From assembly GCA_027625095.1 (NCBI GenBank), contig JAQBXN010000016.1, positions 1-64,000 of the forward strand: DNA of 64,000 nt, given 5' to 3'. This stretch comes from Planctomycetota bacterium. GTDB taxonomy: Bacteria; Planctomycetota; PUPC01; JACPCR01. Below are positions 47,225-57,686 of this stretch, piece after piece. Under the pieces are notes generated by a model, which saw only the letters and a program-made list of their open reading frames with translations, had not been told where the DNA came from and did not search any database. Each line of letters opens with the position of its first letter. The first letter of the stretch is position 1. Made by a program: the position numbers and the translations under genes.

Positions 47225-48047
47225 CGCCTTTAGAAGGATGCGACGGATCCTCGAGATTCTCGATACGCCGGAAGAGTCGGACGCCCATCCCGAACTGGCG
47301 CATGAGCCGCCAGAGCCCGGGACTATTGAATTCCGAAATGTCACCTTTGGGTACGAGCCAACACACCCGATCTTGAAGAACATCAACCTTCGAATCGAGC
47401 CGGGACAAATGATCGGTATCGTTGGACGGAGCGGGGGTGGTAAGAGCAGTCTCATAAACCTGCTTTGCCGGTTTTACGAACCGCAGGAAGGCACCATTAC
47501 TATCGGCGGTACGGATATTCGGGAATTCCGAGCGCAGGACATCCGCCGCATGGTTGGACTCGTTCTGCAGGAACCATTTCTGTTCCGCGGCAGTATCATT
47601 GACAACATCGCATACGGTAGACCAGATGCCGACCTCCTCGACATCCTGCCCGCTGCGAAATCTGCCCAGGCCCATGAATTTATTATGCGCCAGCCCCAGG
47701 GCTATGAGACCGAGCTAGGCGAGCGTGGCACCGGCCTTTCCGGTGGAGAACGTCAACGCATCAGCATTGCCCGGGCCCTGCTTTGCAACCCGCCGGTACT
47801 GGTTCTCGACGAGGCCACATCATCCGTCGATTCGGAAACTGAATTCGCCATCCAGAAGCTTGCCGAGGGCCGTACGGTAATCGCTATCGCTCACCGGCTT
47901 TCCACGCTTCGCAATTCAGATTGCATCTACGTGGTCGACAACGGACCCATTGTGGAAGACGGCACACATCAGCAGCTCATGGATCGAAAAGGGTACTACT
48001 TCCGCATGGTCGACATCCAAAACGAACTCCTGGAATCCGTCGCATGA
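47190..48047 (+). CDS. ABC transporter NBD lacking its transmembrane domain (5'-truncated exporter, possible pseudogene)
   Basis: SAFRRMRRILEILDTPEE is a post-TMD linker; VGRSGGGKSSL, LSGGERQRI, VLVLDEATSSVD, IAHRL. Confidence 0.85.
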   Translation: MIPVTRSQSWGSAFRRMRRILEILDTPEESDAHPELAHEPPEPGTIEFRNVTFGYEPTHPILKNINLRIEPGQMIGIVGRSGGGKSSLINLLCRFYEPQEGTITIGGTDIREFRAQDIRRMVGLVLQEPFLFRGSIIDNIAYGRPDADLLDILPAAKSAQAHEFIMRQPQGYETELGERGTGLSGGERQRISIARALLCNPPVLVLDEATSSVDSETEFAIQKLAEGRTVIAIAHRLSTLRNSDCIYVVDNGPIVEDGTHQQLMDRKGYYFRMVDIQNELLESVA

Positions 48048-48089
48048 AAAAATTGTCAACTAAAGGTTCTCCACTCCGCACATACAAAT

Positions 48090-48626
48090 ATGATGCAAAG
48101 TCAATCCAAGCAATCCCTCCACTTTCTTAGCCCTGAGACTACCCGGATCTTTCGTGAAAATTCCGGTTTGCTGCACGTTCGGCTCATCAGAAAGCCTGAT
48201 TCAGAGCATCAGGGCGTTCATGCCGTCCTTGCTTTTCCGATCTCTCACCCTGATTCCTTCATTTCTCTTCGATGTGAAGAGAGCAAGGGAGAAAACGAAT
48301 ATGAAGTCGGAGTCATCAAAGCGCTCAACCAGTTCAACCCGGACTCGCAGACGCTCATCAGACAATCACTCGGCCGTCACTATTTCGAGCGGGTGGTACT
48401 TCAGATACATCGCATCCGGCAGATATACGGTGTGCTCGAGTTCGAGGTCGATACCGCCTCCGGGCCTCAAACCATTATGGTGAAATGGAGTTACAACAGC
48501 ACCGAGGACTACGGCAAGACCGGCAAAGTCCTCCTGGATATCCACGCCAACCGCTGGGTCATCCCGAATATCGAAGCTCTCCCCAAGGCCGAGCAGGGGC
48601 TGTTTCGCCGGCGGATTTACTGGTAG
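48090..48626 (+). CDS. DUF1854 family protein
   Basis: DSFISLRCEESKGENEYEVGVIKALNQFNPDSQTLIRQSLGRHYFERVVLQIHRIRQIYGVLEFEVDTASG; adjacent to ABC NBD. Confidence 0.75.
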   Translation: MMQSQSKQSLHFLSPETTRIFRENSGLLHVRLIRKPDSEHQGVHAVLAFPISHPDSFISLRCEESKGENEYEVGVIKALNQFNPDSQTLIRQSLGRHYFERVVLQIHRIRQIYGVLEFEVDTASGPQTIMVKWSYNSTEDYGKTGKVLLDIHANRWVIPNIEALPKAEQGLFRRRIYW

Positions 48627-48885
48627 GGAAGTTGGAGTAGGGGGCGGCGGGTCAGATTGTGGAACAAGCGTATCGAAATGTTGTCTCTTGCAGCCACCTT
48701 CAGATAAATTTCTGTCCCCGCACCTGAATTTGCGGTCCTTAATACCGGCCAATCTAAATCTCTTCGAGACGTCCGGTTAAGGTTAGAATTAAAGACAATA
48801 TCTGTTAAATTGAGTCGCCCCATCCCGGTGCATGCCCTGTATATTCCCCCTCGACAATTCTACCGCCCCTGCCAGGAGAGGTTTC

Positions 48886-51800
48886 ATGTCAGCATCGATG
48901 CAAGTTCTCAACAAGCTAGTCTCCCAAGGCATCCTTAAAGAGAATGAGAGGGATCGGTTACTCCGTGAATATGAAGACGCGTACCAAAAAGATGCAGACC
49001 TGAGCATTGAGGACTTCATGGAGGAACAGGGCTACATCGTCGAAGAAAGTCGTCAGAAGACCCGGCACTCGACGGCCATTCGCCAGTCGGCGAAAAGCCG
49101 CATCGATCCTGACGATCTGAAGTTACTCGACGAACTGGGGAATGGTGGCGCCGGCCCGGTATTCAAAGCCAGTCCAGGCGGCAACGGCACCTATTACGCC
49201 GTTCGAATTCTTTCGGATGTCAGTGACGAAGAAAAGGCCGAAATCCATGCAGCCCGGGACCTTGACCACCCATCCATTGCTGGGGTCCACGATTTGGTTT
49301 TTCTGGATAAAGGACCCGCGGTCGTCTGCGACTTTGTGAAGGGCATTCGACTCAGTCAGATTCTCAAATTCAAGAGCAAGCTCTCAGAACGACAGGCGAT
49401 TGAAATGGTCGGCCAAATTGCTGCCGCGCTGGAGCATGCGTGGAAGCTGGAGATCGTCCACAAGGACCTCGAACCGAACAATATTGTCCTCACCCCCGCA
49501 GGCCGCATTGTCATCCTTGACTACGGCCAAAAGAAAGAAACAGTATCACCGCCCTACATGTCCCTCGAACAGGGCAAAAAAGGCCAGCCGCTCGATATTC
49601 GTACAGACATTTATTCTCTTGGGATTATTTTTTATGAGCTCCTTGCTGGGCAGCCCCCCTTCCAGGGCGAAAGCGCTTCCGAAACCCTCAAGCAGCATTA
49701 TCGTAAGAGCCCTGAAGATTTGCGCAGGATGAGTCCGGAAGTGTCGTTGGAGACATGGAAGGTAGTCAGAAAGATGCTTGGTAAAGGGCGACGCGATCGA
49801 TACCAGACCCCTGCCGAGTTGTTGGACGCGCTGGATGCACTCCTCGCCGAACTTGACGGAAAGGCCGCGGCGAAACGGCGCAAAATGGATCAGTCAAACG
49901 GCGCCATGGCCAAACAACCTACGGCCGGTCTCGTCGCCGCTTCCGGAACGCTGACCAACGATGAAAAACAGACCAGCCAGGAGTCGCGGGGCGACGAAGA
50001 AGAAACCTACCAGGAAGAGGAGGAAGAGGAGACCTATCAGGAAGATGAGGAATACGACATCTCCACCCAGCCAAGTATGAAAGCGGCCGAGGAAAACGGG
50101 AAAGACGAAGACGAGGAGGACGAGGAGGAAGAAGAAGAAGAGGAGGAGGACGATGACGACGATGTTGACTGGAATGACATAGAGGACGAGGAGGAGGAAG
50201 AAGAAGAGGAGGAGGAGGACGACGAAGAAGAAGAAGAGGAGGAGGAGGAGGACGAAGAAGATGAAGAGGAGGAGGAGGAGGACGAAGATCCCATTGCCTC
50301 CAGGCCAGGTCGCCGCGTCCATGCAAGCAGGCGACCACAGCGAAGCGGGATGTCGCTTCTTTACTTTACTCCATTGGCGATTGTCATTGCCTTCGTTGTG
50401 GTGAAGTACGTGTCCAACCAGGAGGAGCTCAAGCAACAACGCGAGATACAGACTAAACGAGAAGGCCCCCCTTCCTTCCACAAATCCTACAGTAAGGAGG
50501 AAGTGGCTAAATTCCAGAACTTCAAGGACGAGTTTAATGCCGCTATCAAGAAGAAACAGAATCTGCAAGATTGGATGGATCGGGCCATCGATTTTTCTGA
50601 AAAACACCCCAACCGCTTCTACGAATCCCGAAGCTTCATCCAACGTGTAATGAATAGCGCTGTCGGATCAAAAGTAGAAGACACTCTCACCCAGCTCGGA
50701 AAAGTCGCCATCGCTGAAATCGACCGGAAAGAACAGGTCCATGCAAGATTCATCATGAGCAAAGTCCGTGAGCAGGCTGAAGTCCTGACCGCCGCCCAAA
50801 AATTCGGGGATGCTATTCAGCTCTTCTACCAAGTGCCTGACAGTGATCGGACGCCCACCGTGGAGACCATGATCCTGGTGGAGGTCGCAAAGGTTGAAGA
50901 GGTCGCAAAGGAGAATTGGAATGAAGCCAAAGATAAGGTATTTGATCTGACCGGCCTCGAGTTCGTGCCCATCGAAAAGAAGGAAGATGTGACCGTGGTT
51001 GAGCCCGATCCCGAAGCCGAAATGAACAATCGCCGTCGTCCCCGAAGGGGTGCGCCGGCAATGGCAGCTTTGGCGGGGCGCAGCATGGAAGAAACCATGG
51101 CACTCCAGTTTGCCCCCACCACGGAAGAGCTGGGCAAAGCCAAGCAAATCCTGGTTCCTTTCGAAGACTGTGGCATCCACCAGATCATGGTGCATGCTCG
51201 TGACTATCTGTCAGAGATGGAGGGCCTGGAAGTCCGGGTTGCCCAGTTCCAGGAAGAAATGGGCCGCAAGATCGAGGCCCAGACGAGGGACGAATCCCAG
51301 CGGCTGTATGAGCAGTTCCTTGCACAGGTGGAAGAGATGCTGAGAGAGTTAAAGGTCTGGGATGTCGCCAAACTCTGCAAAGACGTTCGCGCCAAGAACG
51401 AATACTCATACCACTTCAGCCAGATCGATAAATTGCGTGACGAAGCCGACCTCATGGCCAACGTGCTCTCGTGGGCCAAACCACACATCAAGACCCTCAA
51501 AGACGAAACCGTCATCGTTGGCAAAGCCGAAACCAGCGCCAAATTTGAAAACTGGGATGAGAAAAAGGAAGAAATGATCCTCGTTCGCGGCGAAGTTCGC
51601 TTTCGCAGCCCCTTTACTGATCTCGAAGGCCCCATCCTCTACCGCCTGGCGCAGAACGCCGCCAATAGCGTTGACCAGGGAACGTATCATGTTTCGATGA
51701 TGGTATTCGCCTACTACATCGCAAAAAATGAAGCTCCGGGGCCCCGCAGGGGTAAGTTGTGGGATGACGCCAACAACCACTACATGGCCGCCAAATCAAA

Positions 51801-52797
51801 AAGTGCGGACGTCAACAAGCATTTTGATCTCATCACGAAGATCCAGGTTGCCATCCGTGATGAAAAGGAACGCATCGCTGTGGCCACACACTACGCCCAG
51901 GCCATGAAATTCTACAAGGAGGGCAAATGGGCCCTTCTTAAGAAGGAATGTATCGATTTACGTCTTGGATATGACGACAGCGAGCATTTCATGAAAGTCC
52001 GTGACACCGTGCTCGACTGGATAGACATGGCCTACGATAAAATCGAAGGTCCGAGCAGAATGGTCATGATCCCCGCGGGCGCGTACATGAACGAGTACGA
52101 TGAAGGCGTGTCTGTCGGTGCCTTTAAAATGGATCGCTATGAAGTCACCAATCGTGAATATGCCCGATTCCTCCGCTTCCTCGAAAAAACAAACAGCCAC
52201 ATCTACTGCCACCCGGACGAAAAGAATTTCTACGGAGAAGACGGCAAGTTCTACGCATCCCGCCAGGAGATGATGGAAGCCGGCATCATGCCGGGCGGTA
52301 TCCAAGGCGGTAAGAATCACACCCCGGATGATTTCGGCACCTATTCGTCTGGCTGGGAAGACTACCCGGTCACTAAACTTGATTGGTATGACGCCTACGC
52401 TTTCGCCACCTGGGCAGGCAAACGTCTGCCAAACATTACTCAGTTCACCCGCGCCGTCCGAGGTGGTGACAACCGTGAATGGCCCTTCGGCAAGAACTGG
52501 CGTCCAGAACTCTGCAACGCCAACGACAGCGGCATGACAGACGGCAGCGTCGATGGCTTCCGTGGCCTGGCTAAAGTCGGACAATACTCCAGCGGTCAAA
52601 GCCCGTTCGGCATCTTCGACCTGGCGGGCAACGTTCGTGAATTTACAGACCAGGTGAATGGCAACATTGGCGGCTCATTCATGGACGGCAAGAACATGTG
52701 CAGCGTGAACTCAGGCAGCACCCTCGAGCAGGACGACGGCGACGCGCCTCCAAGATTCCCATTCGTCGGCTTCAGGTGCGTGCAGGATGCGAATTAA
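48886..52797 (+). CDS. Protein kinase-like domain, long acidic Asp/Glu linker, TM helix, and C-terminal SUMF1 domain
   Basis: ELGNGGAGPVFKA, YYAVRIL (Lys to Arg), IVHKDLEPNNIVL, ILDYGQ, DIYSLGIIFYELLAGQPPFQG; SLLYFTPLAIVIAFVVV TM; VMIPAGAYMNEY...GNVREF...GFRC SUMF1. Confidence 0.9.
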   Translation: MSASMQVLNKLVSQGILKENERDRLLREYEDAYQKDADLSIEDFMEEQGYIVEESRQKTRHSTAIRQSAKSRIDPDDLKLLDELGNGGAGPVFKASPGGNGTYYAVRILSDVSDEEKAEIHAARDLDHPSIAGVHDLVFLDKGPAVVCDFVKGIRLSQILKFKSKLSERQAIEMVGQIAAALEHAWKLEIVHKDLEPNNIVLTPAGRIVILDYGQKKETVSPPYMSLEQGKKGQPLDIRTDIYSLGIIFYELLAGQPPFQGESASETLKQHYRKSPEDLRRMSPEVSLETWKVVRKMLGKGRRDRYQTPAELLDALDALLAELDGKAAAKRRKMDQSNGAMAKQPTAGLVAASGTLTNDEKQTSQESRGDEEETYQEEEEEETYQEDEEYDISTQPSMKAAEENGKDEDEEDEEEEEEEEEDDDDDVDWNDIEDEEEEEEEEEEDDEEEEEEEEEDEEDEEEEEEDEDPIASRPGRRVHASRRPQRSGMSLLYFTPLAIVIAFVVVKYVSNQEELKQQREIQTKREGPPSFHKSYSKEEVAKFQNFKDEFNAAIKKKQNLQDWMDRAIDFSEKHPNRFYESRSFIQRVMNSAVGSKVEDTLTQLGKVAIAEIDRKEQVHARFIMSKVREQAEVLTAAQKFGDAIQLFYQVPDSDRTPTVETMILVEVAKVEEVAKENWNEAKDKVFDLTGLEFVPIEKKEDVTVVEPDPEAEMNNRRRPRRGAPAMAALAGRSMEETMALQFAPTTEELGKAKQILVPFEDCGIHQIMVHARDYLSEMEGLEVRVAQFQEEMGRKIEAQTRDESQRLYEQFLAQVEEMLRELKVWDVAKLCKDVRAKNEYSYHFSQIDKLRDEADLMANVLSWAKPHIKTLKDETVIVGKAETSAKFENWDEKKEEMILVRGEVRFRSPFTDLEGPILYRLAQNAANSVDQGTYHVSMMVFAYYIAKNEAPGPRRGKLWDDANNHYMAAKSKSADVNKHFDLITKIQVAIRDEKERIAVATHYAQAMKFYKEGKWALLKKECIDLRLGYDDSEHFMKVRDTVLDWIDMAYDKIEGPSRMVMIPAGAYMNEYDEGVSVGAFKMDRYEVTNREYARFLRFLEKTNSHIYCHPDEKNFYGEDGKFYASRQEMMEAGIMPGGIQGGKNHTPDDFGTYSSGWEDYPVTKLDWYDAYAFATWAGKRLPNITQFTRAVRGGDNREWPFGKNWRPELCNANDSGMTDGSVDGFRGLAKVGQYSSGQSPFGIFDLAGNVREFTDQVNGNIGGSFMDGKNMCSVNSGSTLEQDDGDAPPRFPFVGFRCVQDAN
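50102..50290 (+). repeat. Low-complexity GAG/GAA/GAC tract encoding poly(Glu/Asp)
   Basis: Translates to DEDEEDEEEEEEEEEDDDDDVDWNDIEDEEEEEEEEEEDDEEEEEEEEEDEEDEEEEEEDED. Confidence 0.97.
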
Positions 52798-53211
52798 GCC
52801 CATTAGCGGATAAGGCCGGAGAGCGGGATATCTGTGCGGTCCTGCAGTTCTTTGTATTGTTCACAGTTTAACACCGGTCTTTACACAGATTCTTCCAGAA
52901 GCGCTTTGGCCTCGAATTGTCCGCCGATTTTGCGGAAATCTCAAAGCTCTTCCTCGTAATCTTTGATCCTCTTCGAGTTGCAAAGACACCTGGTAAAGTA
53001 TCTTTGAACAAGTGATTACGTGGTCATTGGCCGAGGATGGGACGGCAAAGCTTCAGAAAGCAGAGGATCTGAGATTACGAGGAAGAGGTCCTGCAGCCTC
53101 AATAAAAAACTTGGGTAAATACCGGTGCAACTACGGCCTGCAATCTGGGTTTCGGCCGACAGGCTGCGTTAGAGCTGGTTCTGTTCACTTTCATTCGGCC
53201 GGCAAACAAGC

Positions 53212-54606
53212 CTAAGAATGTATCGACCTCTCATCTACAGCCAGGGCTGCCTCTCTTACGGCCTCGGCGAGTGTTGGATGTGCGTGGATGGAACGGGCAA
53301 GATCTTCCGCGCTCGCGCTGAATTCAATGGCGATGGCGGCCTCTGCAATGAGATCTCCCGCACGAGGGCCAATGATATGCACACCGAGAATCCGATCCGT
53401 TTTCCGGTCGGCCAGGATCTTTACTTTGCCCTCTGTGGAGCCTAAAGCCCTTGCGCGACCATTGGCTGAGAAAGGAAATTCACCTTTGTTATAGGTCACC
53501 CGTTCTTCCCGTAATTGCTCTTCTGTTTTTCCAACAGATGCGATCTCCGGGTGCGTATACACGATGCCTGGAATGGCGTTGTAGTTGACGTGCCCATATC
53601 CGTTGACGAATTGCTCCACGCAGGCAATGCCCTCCTCTTCCGCCTTGTGAGCCAGCATGGGGCCGCGAATGAGATCTCCAATGGCATAGACGTTTTCCGC
53701 CGAAGTTTGAAAGTGATCATCGACTTCTATCTGGCCTCTCTCGTTCATTTCAATGCCTGCACCGCTCAGGTTGAGGCCCTCGGTGTTGGCTTTTCGGCCC
53801 ACCGCCAGCAAGACCCGATCAGCCTTGACCGGATTCTGGCCTTTACATTCGACGATTACCTCTTCGCCTTCAGTTCTGGCCCCTGTAACCCTGCAGCCGA
53901 GATTGAACTTCATACCCTGTTTCTCAAAAATCTTTAGGGCCGCTTCGGAAAGATCGAAATCCATGCCTGGCAGAATACGGTCAAGGTATTCAAGAACGGT
54001 GACCTCTGATCCGAGACGATTCCATACCGAGCCCAGCTCCATGCCGATGTAACCCGCGCCAATAACGATAAGCCGTGGCGGAACTTCTTCATAGCCCAGA
54101 GCCTCGTTGCTCGTCCCAATCCGCTGGCCATCCGGCTCGACACCTGGCAGAAATGTGGGCCGGCTCCCGGTCGCCAGAATTATCCGGTTCGCTTCTATTG
54201 CCGTTTTCCCTGATGCTCCCGTCACTAGCACTTTCCCAGGGCCTTCGAGCCGTGCAGTTCCGTGAAAATACTTCACCTTGTTCTTGCGGAGAAGGCCATT
54301 CACGCCCATGCTGAGTGTCTCGACAATGCGCTCCTTCCGCTGCATCATCTTGTGCAGATTGAGTCGGACGTCTCCCACTTCGATCCCGTGCTCCTCAAGC
54401 CCGTTTACGAGGTCAACATACTTTTCACTCGATTCCAGCAACGCCTTGCTGGGAATGCAACCAACCCGCAAGCATGTGCCACCGGGCAAGCTTTCTTTCT
54501 CGATACATGCGACCTTTAGTCCCAACTGCGCCGCTCGAATGGATGCAACATACCCGCCAGGCCCGGCACCAATTACGATCAGATCAAAAGTCATTAATTT
54601 CTCCAT
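53212..54606 (-). CDS. lpdA: Dihydrolipoyl dehydrogenase (start MEKLMTFDL or MTFDL at 54594)
   Basis: FDLIVIGAGPGGYVASIRAAQLGLKVACIEKESLPGGTCLRVGCIPSKALL, GAGYIGMELGSVWNRLG, YAIGDLIRGPMLAHKAEEEG, HAHPTLAEAVREAAL. Confidence 0.95.
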   Translation of the reverse strand: MEKLMTFDLIVIGAGPGGYVASIRAAQLGLKVACIEKESLPGGTCLRVGCIPSKALLESSEKYVDLVNGLEEHGIEVGDVRLNLHKMMQRKERIVETLSMGVNGLLRKNKVKYFHGTARLEGPGKVLVTGASGKTAIEANRIILATGSRPTFLPGVEPDGQRIGTSNEALGYEEVPPRLIVIGAGYIGMELGSVWNRLGSEVTVLEYLDRILPGMDFDLSEAALKIFEKQGMKFNLGCRVTGARTEGEEVIVECKGQNPVKADRVLLAVGRKANTEGLNLSGAGIEMNERGQIEVDDHFQTSAENVYAIGDLIRGPMLAHKAEEEGIACVEQFVNGYGHVNYNAIPGIVYTHPEIASVGKTEEQLREERVTYNKGEFPFSANGRARALGSTEGKVKILADRKTDRILGVHIIGPRAGDLIAEAAIAIEFSASAEDLARSIHAHPTLAEAVREAALAVDERSIHS

Positions 54607-54732
54607 TCGTCTCAAAGGAAAGCTCTCGATTATTAGAACTCCTGTTGGATTTACCACACTCCCACATTCCCGCACTCCTCCATTCCTTAATTCCTCAATC
54701 CTTGGCCGGACGAGCACACAGGAAACTGAACC

Positions 54733-55737
54733 ATGCGTATTGTTCAACTGATTCATGAAACTCTCGGGAGGCGCGTCGCTATTGTGCACGAACCCCTGCT
54801 TCATTTGCTGAATGGGGTGGGTTCCCTCTACGCGGTTGCGATGAAGGCAATAGCGCTTGAGCGCACTCTCGAACAGACCGCGGCAGATTCGATTGGTGAA
54901 GAGTCACTTAAATATGACCCGATCTATTCCGGGCAATCCGAGTGGTCTCTTCTTCCGCCCCTTGATCATCCTGTCGAGCCCGGAAATTGCATGGTCGCAG
55001 GCACAGGTCTGACCCACGTAGCGAGTGCAAAGAACCGGGACGCCATGCATGCGAAGGCGGACGAAAGCGCGCCAGTCAGCGACAGCATGAAGATGTTTCA
55101 GTGGGGCGTTGAGGGGGGGAAACCGAAGCCCGGTAATATCGGGGTGCAACCTGAATGGTTTTACAAAGGGTCCGGGGAAATCCTTCGCGGCCACAATCAT
55201 CCACTCGTAGTGCCCAGCTTCGCCGAAGATGGCGGTGAAGAACCGGAGATTGCCGGACTATACGTCATCGCTCCCAATGGATCCCCTTGCAGACTTGGCT
55301 TTTCGATCGGCAACGAATTTTCCGACCATATCATGGAAAAGAAGAACTATCTCTACCTCGCACCTTCAAAGTTGCGCACCGCCTCGATAGGCCCGGAACT
55401 CTGCACCAACTTGAAATTTGGTGAAGTGCGTGGTGAAGTCAGGATAGAAAGAAATAGTGAGACGATCTGGTCAAAGAAAGTGGCAAGCGGTGAGGCGAAC
55501 ATGTGCCACTCGCTCGAGAATCTTGAACATCATCACTTCAAGTATCCAGGTCACCGCAGAGCGGGTGACGTGCATGTACATTTCTTCGGCGCGGACGCTT
55601 TTAGTTTCGGAGAGGGCATCGCCCTCAAACAGGGCGACGTCATGTGCGTGGCCTGGGAAGGGATGGGGCGAGCACTGAGGAATCCGATCAGGATTTCAGA
55701 GGAACAAGATCGGCTGGTAAAGGTGAAGCGTTTGTAG
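54733..55737 (+). CDS. AraD1/fumarylacetoacetate hydrolase-fold protein
   Basis: MVAGTGLTHVASAKNRDAMH, QPEWFYKGSGEILRGHNHPLVVPSFAEDGGEEPEIAGLYVI, GFSIGNEFSDHIMEKKNYLYLAPSKLRTASIGPEL. Confidence 0.85.
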   Translation: MRIVQLIHETLGRRVAIVHEPLLHLLNGVGSLYAVAMKAIALERTLEQTAADSIGEESLKYDPIYSGQSEWSLLPPLDHPVEPGNCMVAGTGLTHVASAKNRDAMHAKADESAPVSDSMKMFQWGVEGGKPKPGNIGVQPEWFYKGSGEILRGHNHPLVVPSFAEDGGEEPEIAGLYVIAPNGSPCRLGFSIGNEFSDHIMEKKNYLYLAPSKLRTASIGPELCTNLKFGEVRGEVRIERNSETIWSKKVASGEANMCHSLENLEHHHFKYPGHRRAGDVHVHFFGADAFSFGEGIALKQGDVMCVAWEGMGRALRNPIRISEEQDRLVKVKRL

Positions 55738-55859
55738 GTGGAGTGTTGGGTGGCTTGAGAGACTTTTTTCAGTCTCTGTTCCCTCGCCTTCCTCTTGTTC
55801 AATTACTTGTTTGAGGCTGCAAAGCAGCGGCAGGAGTCACCTGAGAGAGACTACCCGGC

Positions 55860-56801
55860 CTACCAATCCACATCCGGGAGTTCCGTAAAGAGCGGCAGTG
55901 AAAGATAGCGCGATCCGGAGTCCGGAAATATCACCACGATCAGTTTACCTTCGTTCTCTGGCTTCTTTGCGATCTCGACTGCGATGTAACAGGCGGCGCC
56001 AGATGAGATACCGCAGAAAATACCTTCTTCACTCGCCAGGCGGCGAGTCATGGTTAAGGCATCTTCGTTATCGATGGTGAGGATGTCATCCATGAGATCC
56101 ATGCGCATGATGTATGGGATGAAACCGGCGCCGATGCCCTGTATGGGATGCAGGCCGCGCTGCCCTTTGGTCATGATGGGAGACCCGGAAGGTTCAATGG
56201 CGATGACCTGTAAGCTGCTCTTCTTCGGCTTCAAGGCTTTGGCGCATCCGGTGACTGTTCCACCAGTGCCGACACCACCAACGATGATGTCAACCTGGCC
56301 GTCTGTATCGTCCCAGATCTCGAGAGCAGTGGTAACTTCATGGACAGCCGGGTTGTTGGGGTTCTTGAACTGCTGCGGCATGATGTAGTTGTCGTTTTCT
56401 CTGCAAAGCTCATCAGCTTTTTCGATCGCTGCCTGCATGCCACCATCGTCCGGGGTGAGGACGAGCTTGGCGCCTAAAGCCTTCAGCATGTTGCGTCGCT
56501 CCATGCTCATGGTGTCCGGCATGGTCAGGATCAGTTTGTAGCCTTTGGCCGCGCAGGCAAAGGCCAGGGCGATACCTGTGTTGCCGGATGTCGGCTCAAC
56601 CAGAACGGTGTCTTTATTAATCTTTCCTTCGCGCTCCATGGCCTCGATCATGTTGACGCCGATGCGATCCTTGACGCTTCCGAGTGGATTGAAAAACTCC
56701 AGTTTAGCCAGGACTCTTGCACAACATCCATCTGTAACTGTGTTCAATTGCACAAGCGGCGTGTTGCCAACGAGCTTGGTGATGTCAGAGGCAAATTTCA
56801 T
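55860..56801 (-). CDS. cysK: Cysteine synthase A
   Basis: [59 protein letters not shown]. Confidence 0.95.
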   Translation of the reverse strand: MKFASDITKLVGNTPLVQLNTVTDGCCARVLAKLEFFNPLGSVKDRIGVNMIEAMEREGKINKDTVLVEPTSGNTGIALAFACAAKGYKLILTMPDTMSMERRNMLKALGAKLVLTPDDGGMQAAIEKADELCRENDNYIMPQQFKNPNNPAVHEVTTALEIWDDTDGQVDIIVGGVGTGGTVTGCAKALKPKKSSLQVIAIEPSGSPIMTKGQRGLHPIQGIGAGFIPYIMRMDLMDDILTIDNEDALTMTRRLASEEGIFCGISSGAACYIAVEIAKKPENEGKLIVVIFPDSGSRYLSLPLFTELPDVDW

Positions 56802-56918
56802 TCAAATCTCCCTATTCGGAATCAAAGGCTTCTGGGACGCGGATCGGAATCTATTTGTAAACAGATACCAACAGGCAAGATAGTATGGGCGAACGGAATG
56901 TAAAGAAAGCCTCGAGCG

Positions 56919-57608
56919 TCACTTATCTTCGATTCCGAGCAGCTCCAATTGAAAAATCAACACTGCGTTGCCGGGGATAACATTTCCGGCCCCACTTTTT
57001 CCATAGCCCAGATGAGGCGGAATGAAGAGCTGCCACTTTGAGCCTACCTTCATCATCTTGAGCCCTTGCGTCCATCCGGGGATGACCCGGGAAACCGGGA
57101 ATGTGATCGGCTCGCCACGTTTGTAGGAACTGTCAAATTCAGTGCCGTCGACAAGCTTGCCCTCGTAGTGCACTTTTACCTTGTCCAAACCTCCGGGCAT
57201 CGGTCCATCTCCTTCTTTGAGAACCTTGTATTGCAGTCCGGTTGGCAAGCTGATGACTCCCTCCTTCTTCCCGTTCTCCAGCAAGAACTTCTTGCCTTCA
57301 TCTTCACTCGCCAGGGAACGCTGGTGAGTCTTCTCGTCCTGGTCTGCACGGAATGCGTCCATGATGGCCATCCGTTCCTGGTCTGTGAATAGCATCCCCT
57401 TCTTATCGAGTTGGTCTTTTACCCCATGAAGGAAAGCTGCCATGTCCACATCAATATTCATTTGCCCCAGACGTCCAGCCATTTCGTAACCAAACACATA
57501 GCTGGCCTTCTCCGAATTGGTCTTATATGCCTCTGCATTTGTACTGGAAAACGGTAGATACACGCCTGCCGCAAGAATCAGATAGGAATATTTCATCTCT
57601 CTCTCCAA
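56919..57608 (-). CDS. FKBP-type peptidyl-prolyl cis-trans isomerase
   Basis: SLPTGLQYKVLKEGDGPMPGGLDKVKVHYEGKLVDGTEFDSSYKRGEPITFPVSRVIPGWTQGLKMMKVGSKWQLFIPPHLGYG. Confidence 0.95.
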   Translation of the reverse strand: MEREMKYSYLILAAGVYLPFSSTNAEAYKTNSEKASYVFGYEMAGRLGQMNIDVDMAAFLHGVKDQLDKKGMLFTDQERMAIMDAFRADQDEKTHQRSLASEDEGKKFLLENGKKEGVISLPTGLQYKVLKEGDGPMPGGLDKVKVHYEGKLVDGTEFDSSYKRGEPITFPVSRVIPGWTQGLKMMKVGSKWQLFIPPHLGYGKSGAGNVIPGNAVLIFQLELLGIEDK

Positions 57609-57686
57609 ATGAAGTGTACTAGTTAGACGGGGTCAATAAGCCCGCCCGAATTAATTTACTGTGACACCGATGGGAAGGCGCTGACT

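Noticed and set aside
50037-50294. Poly-Ser and poly-Leu/Val ORFs on the minus strand
   Set aside because: Antisense artefacts of the GAG/GAA/GAC acidic tract in the kinase/SUMF1 gene.
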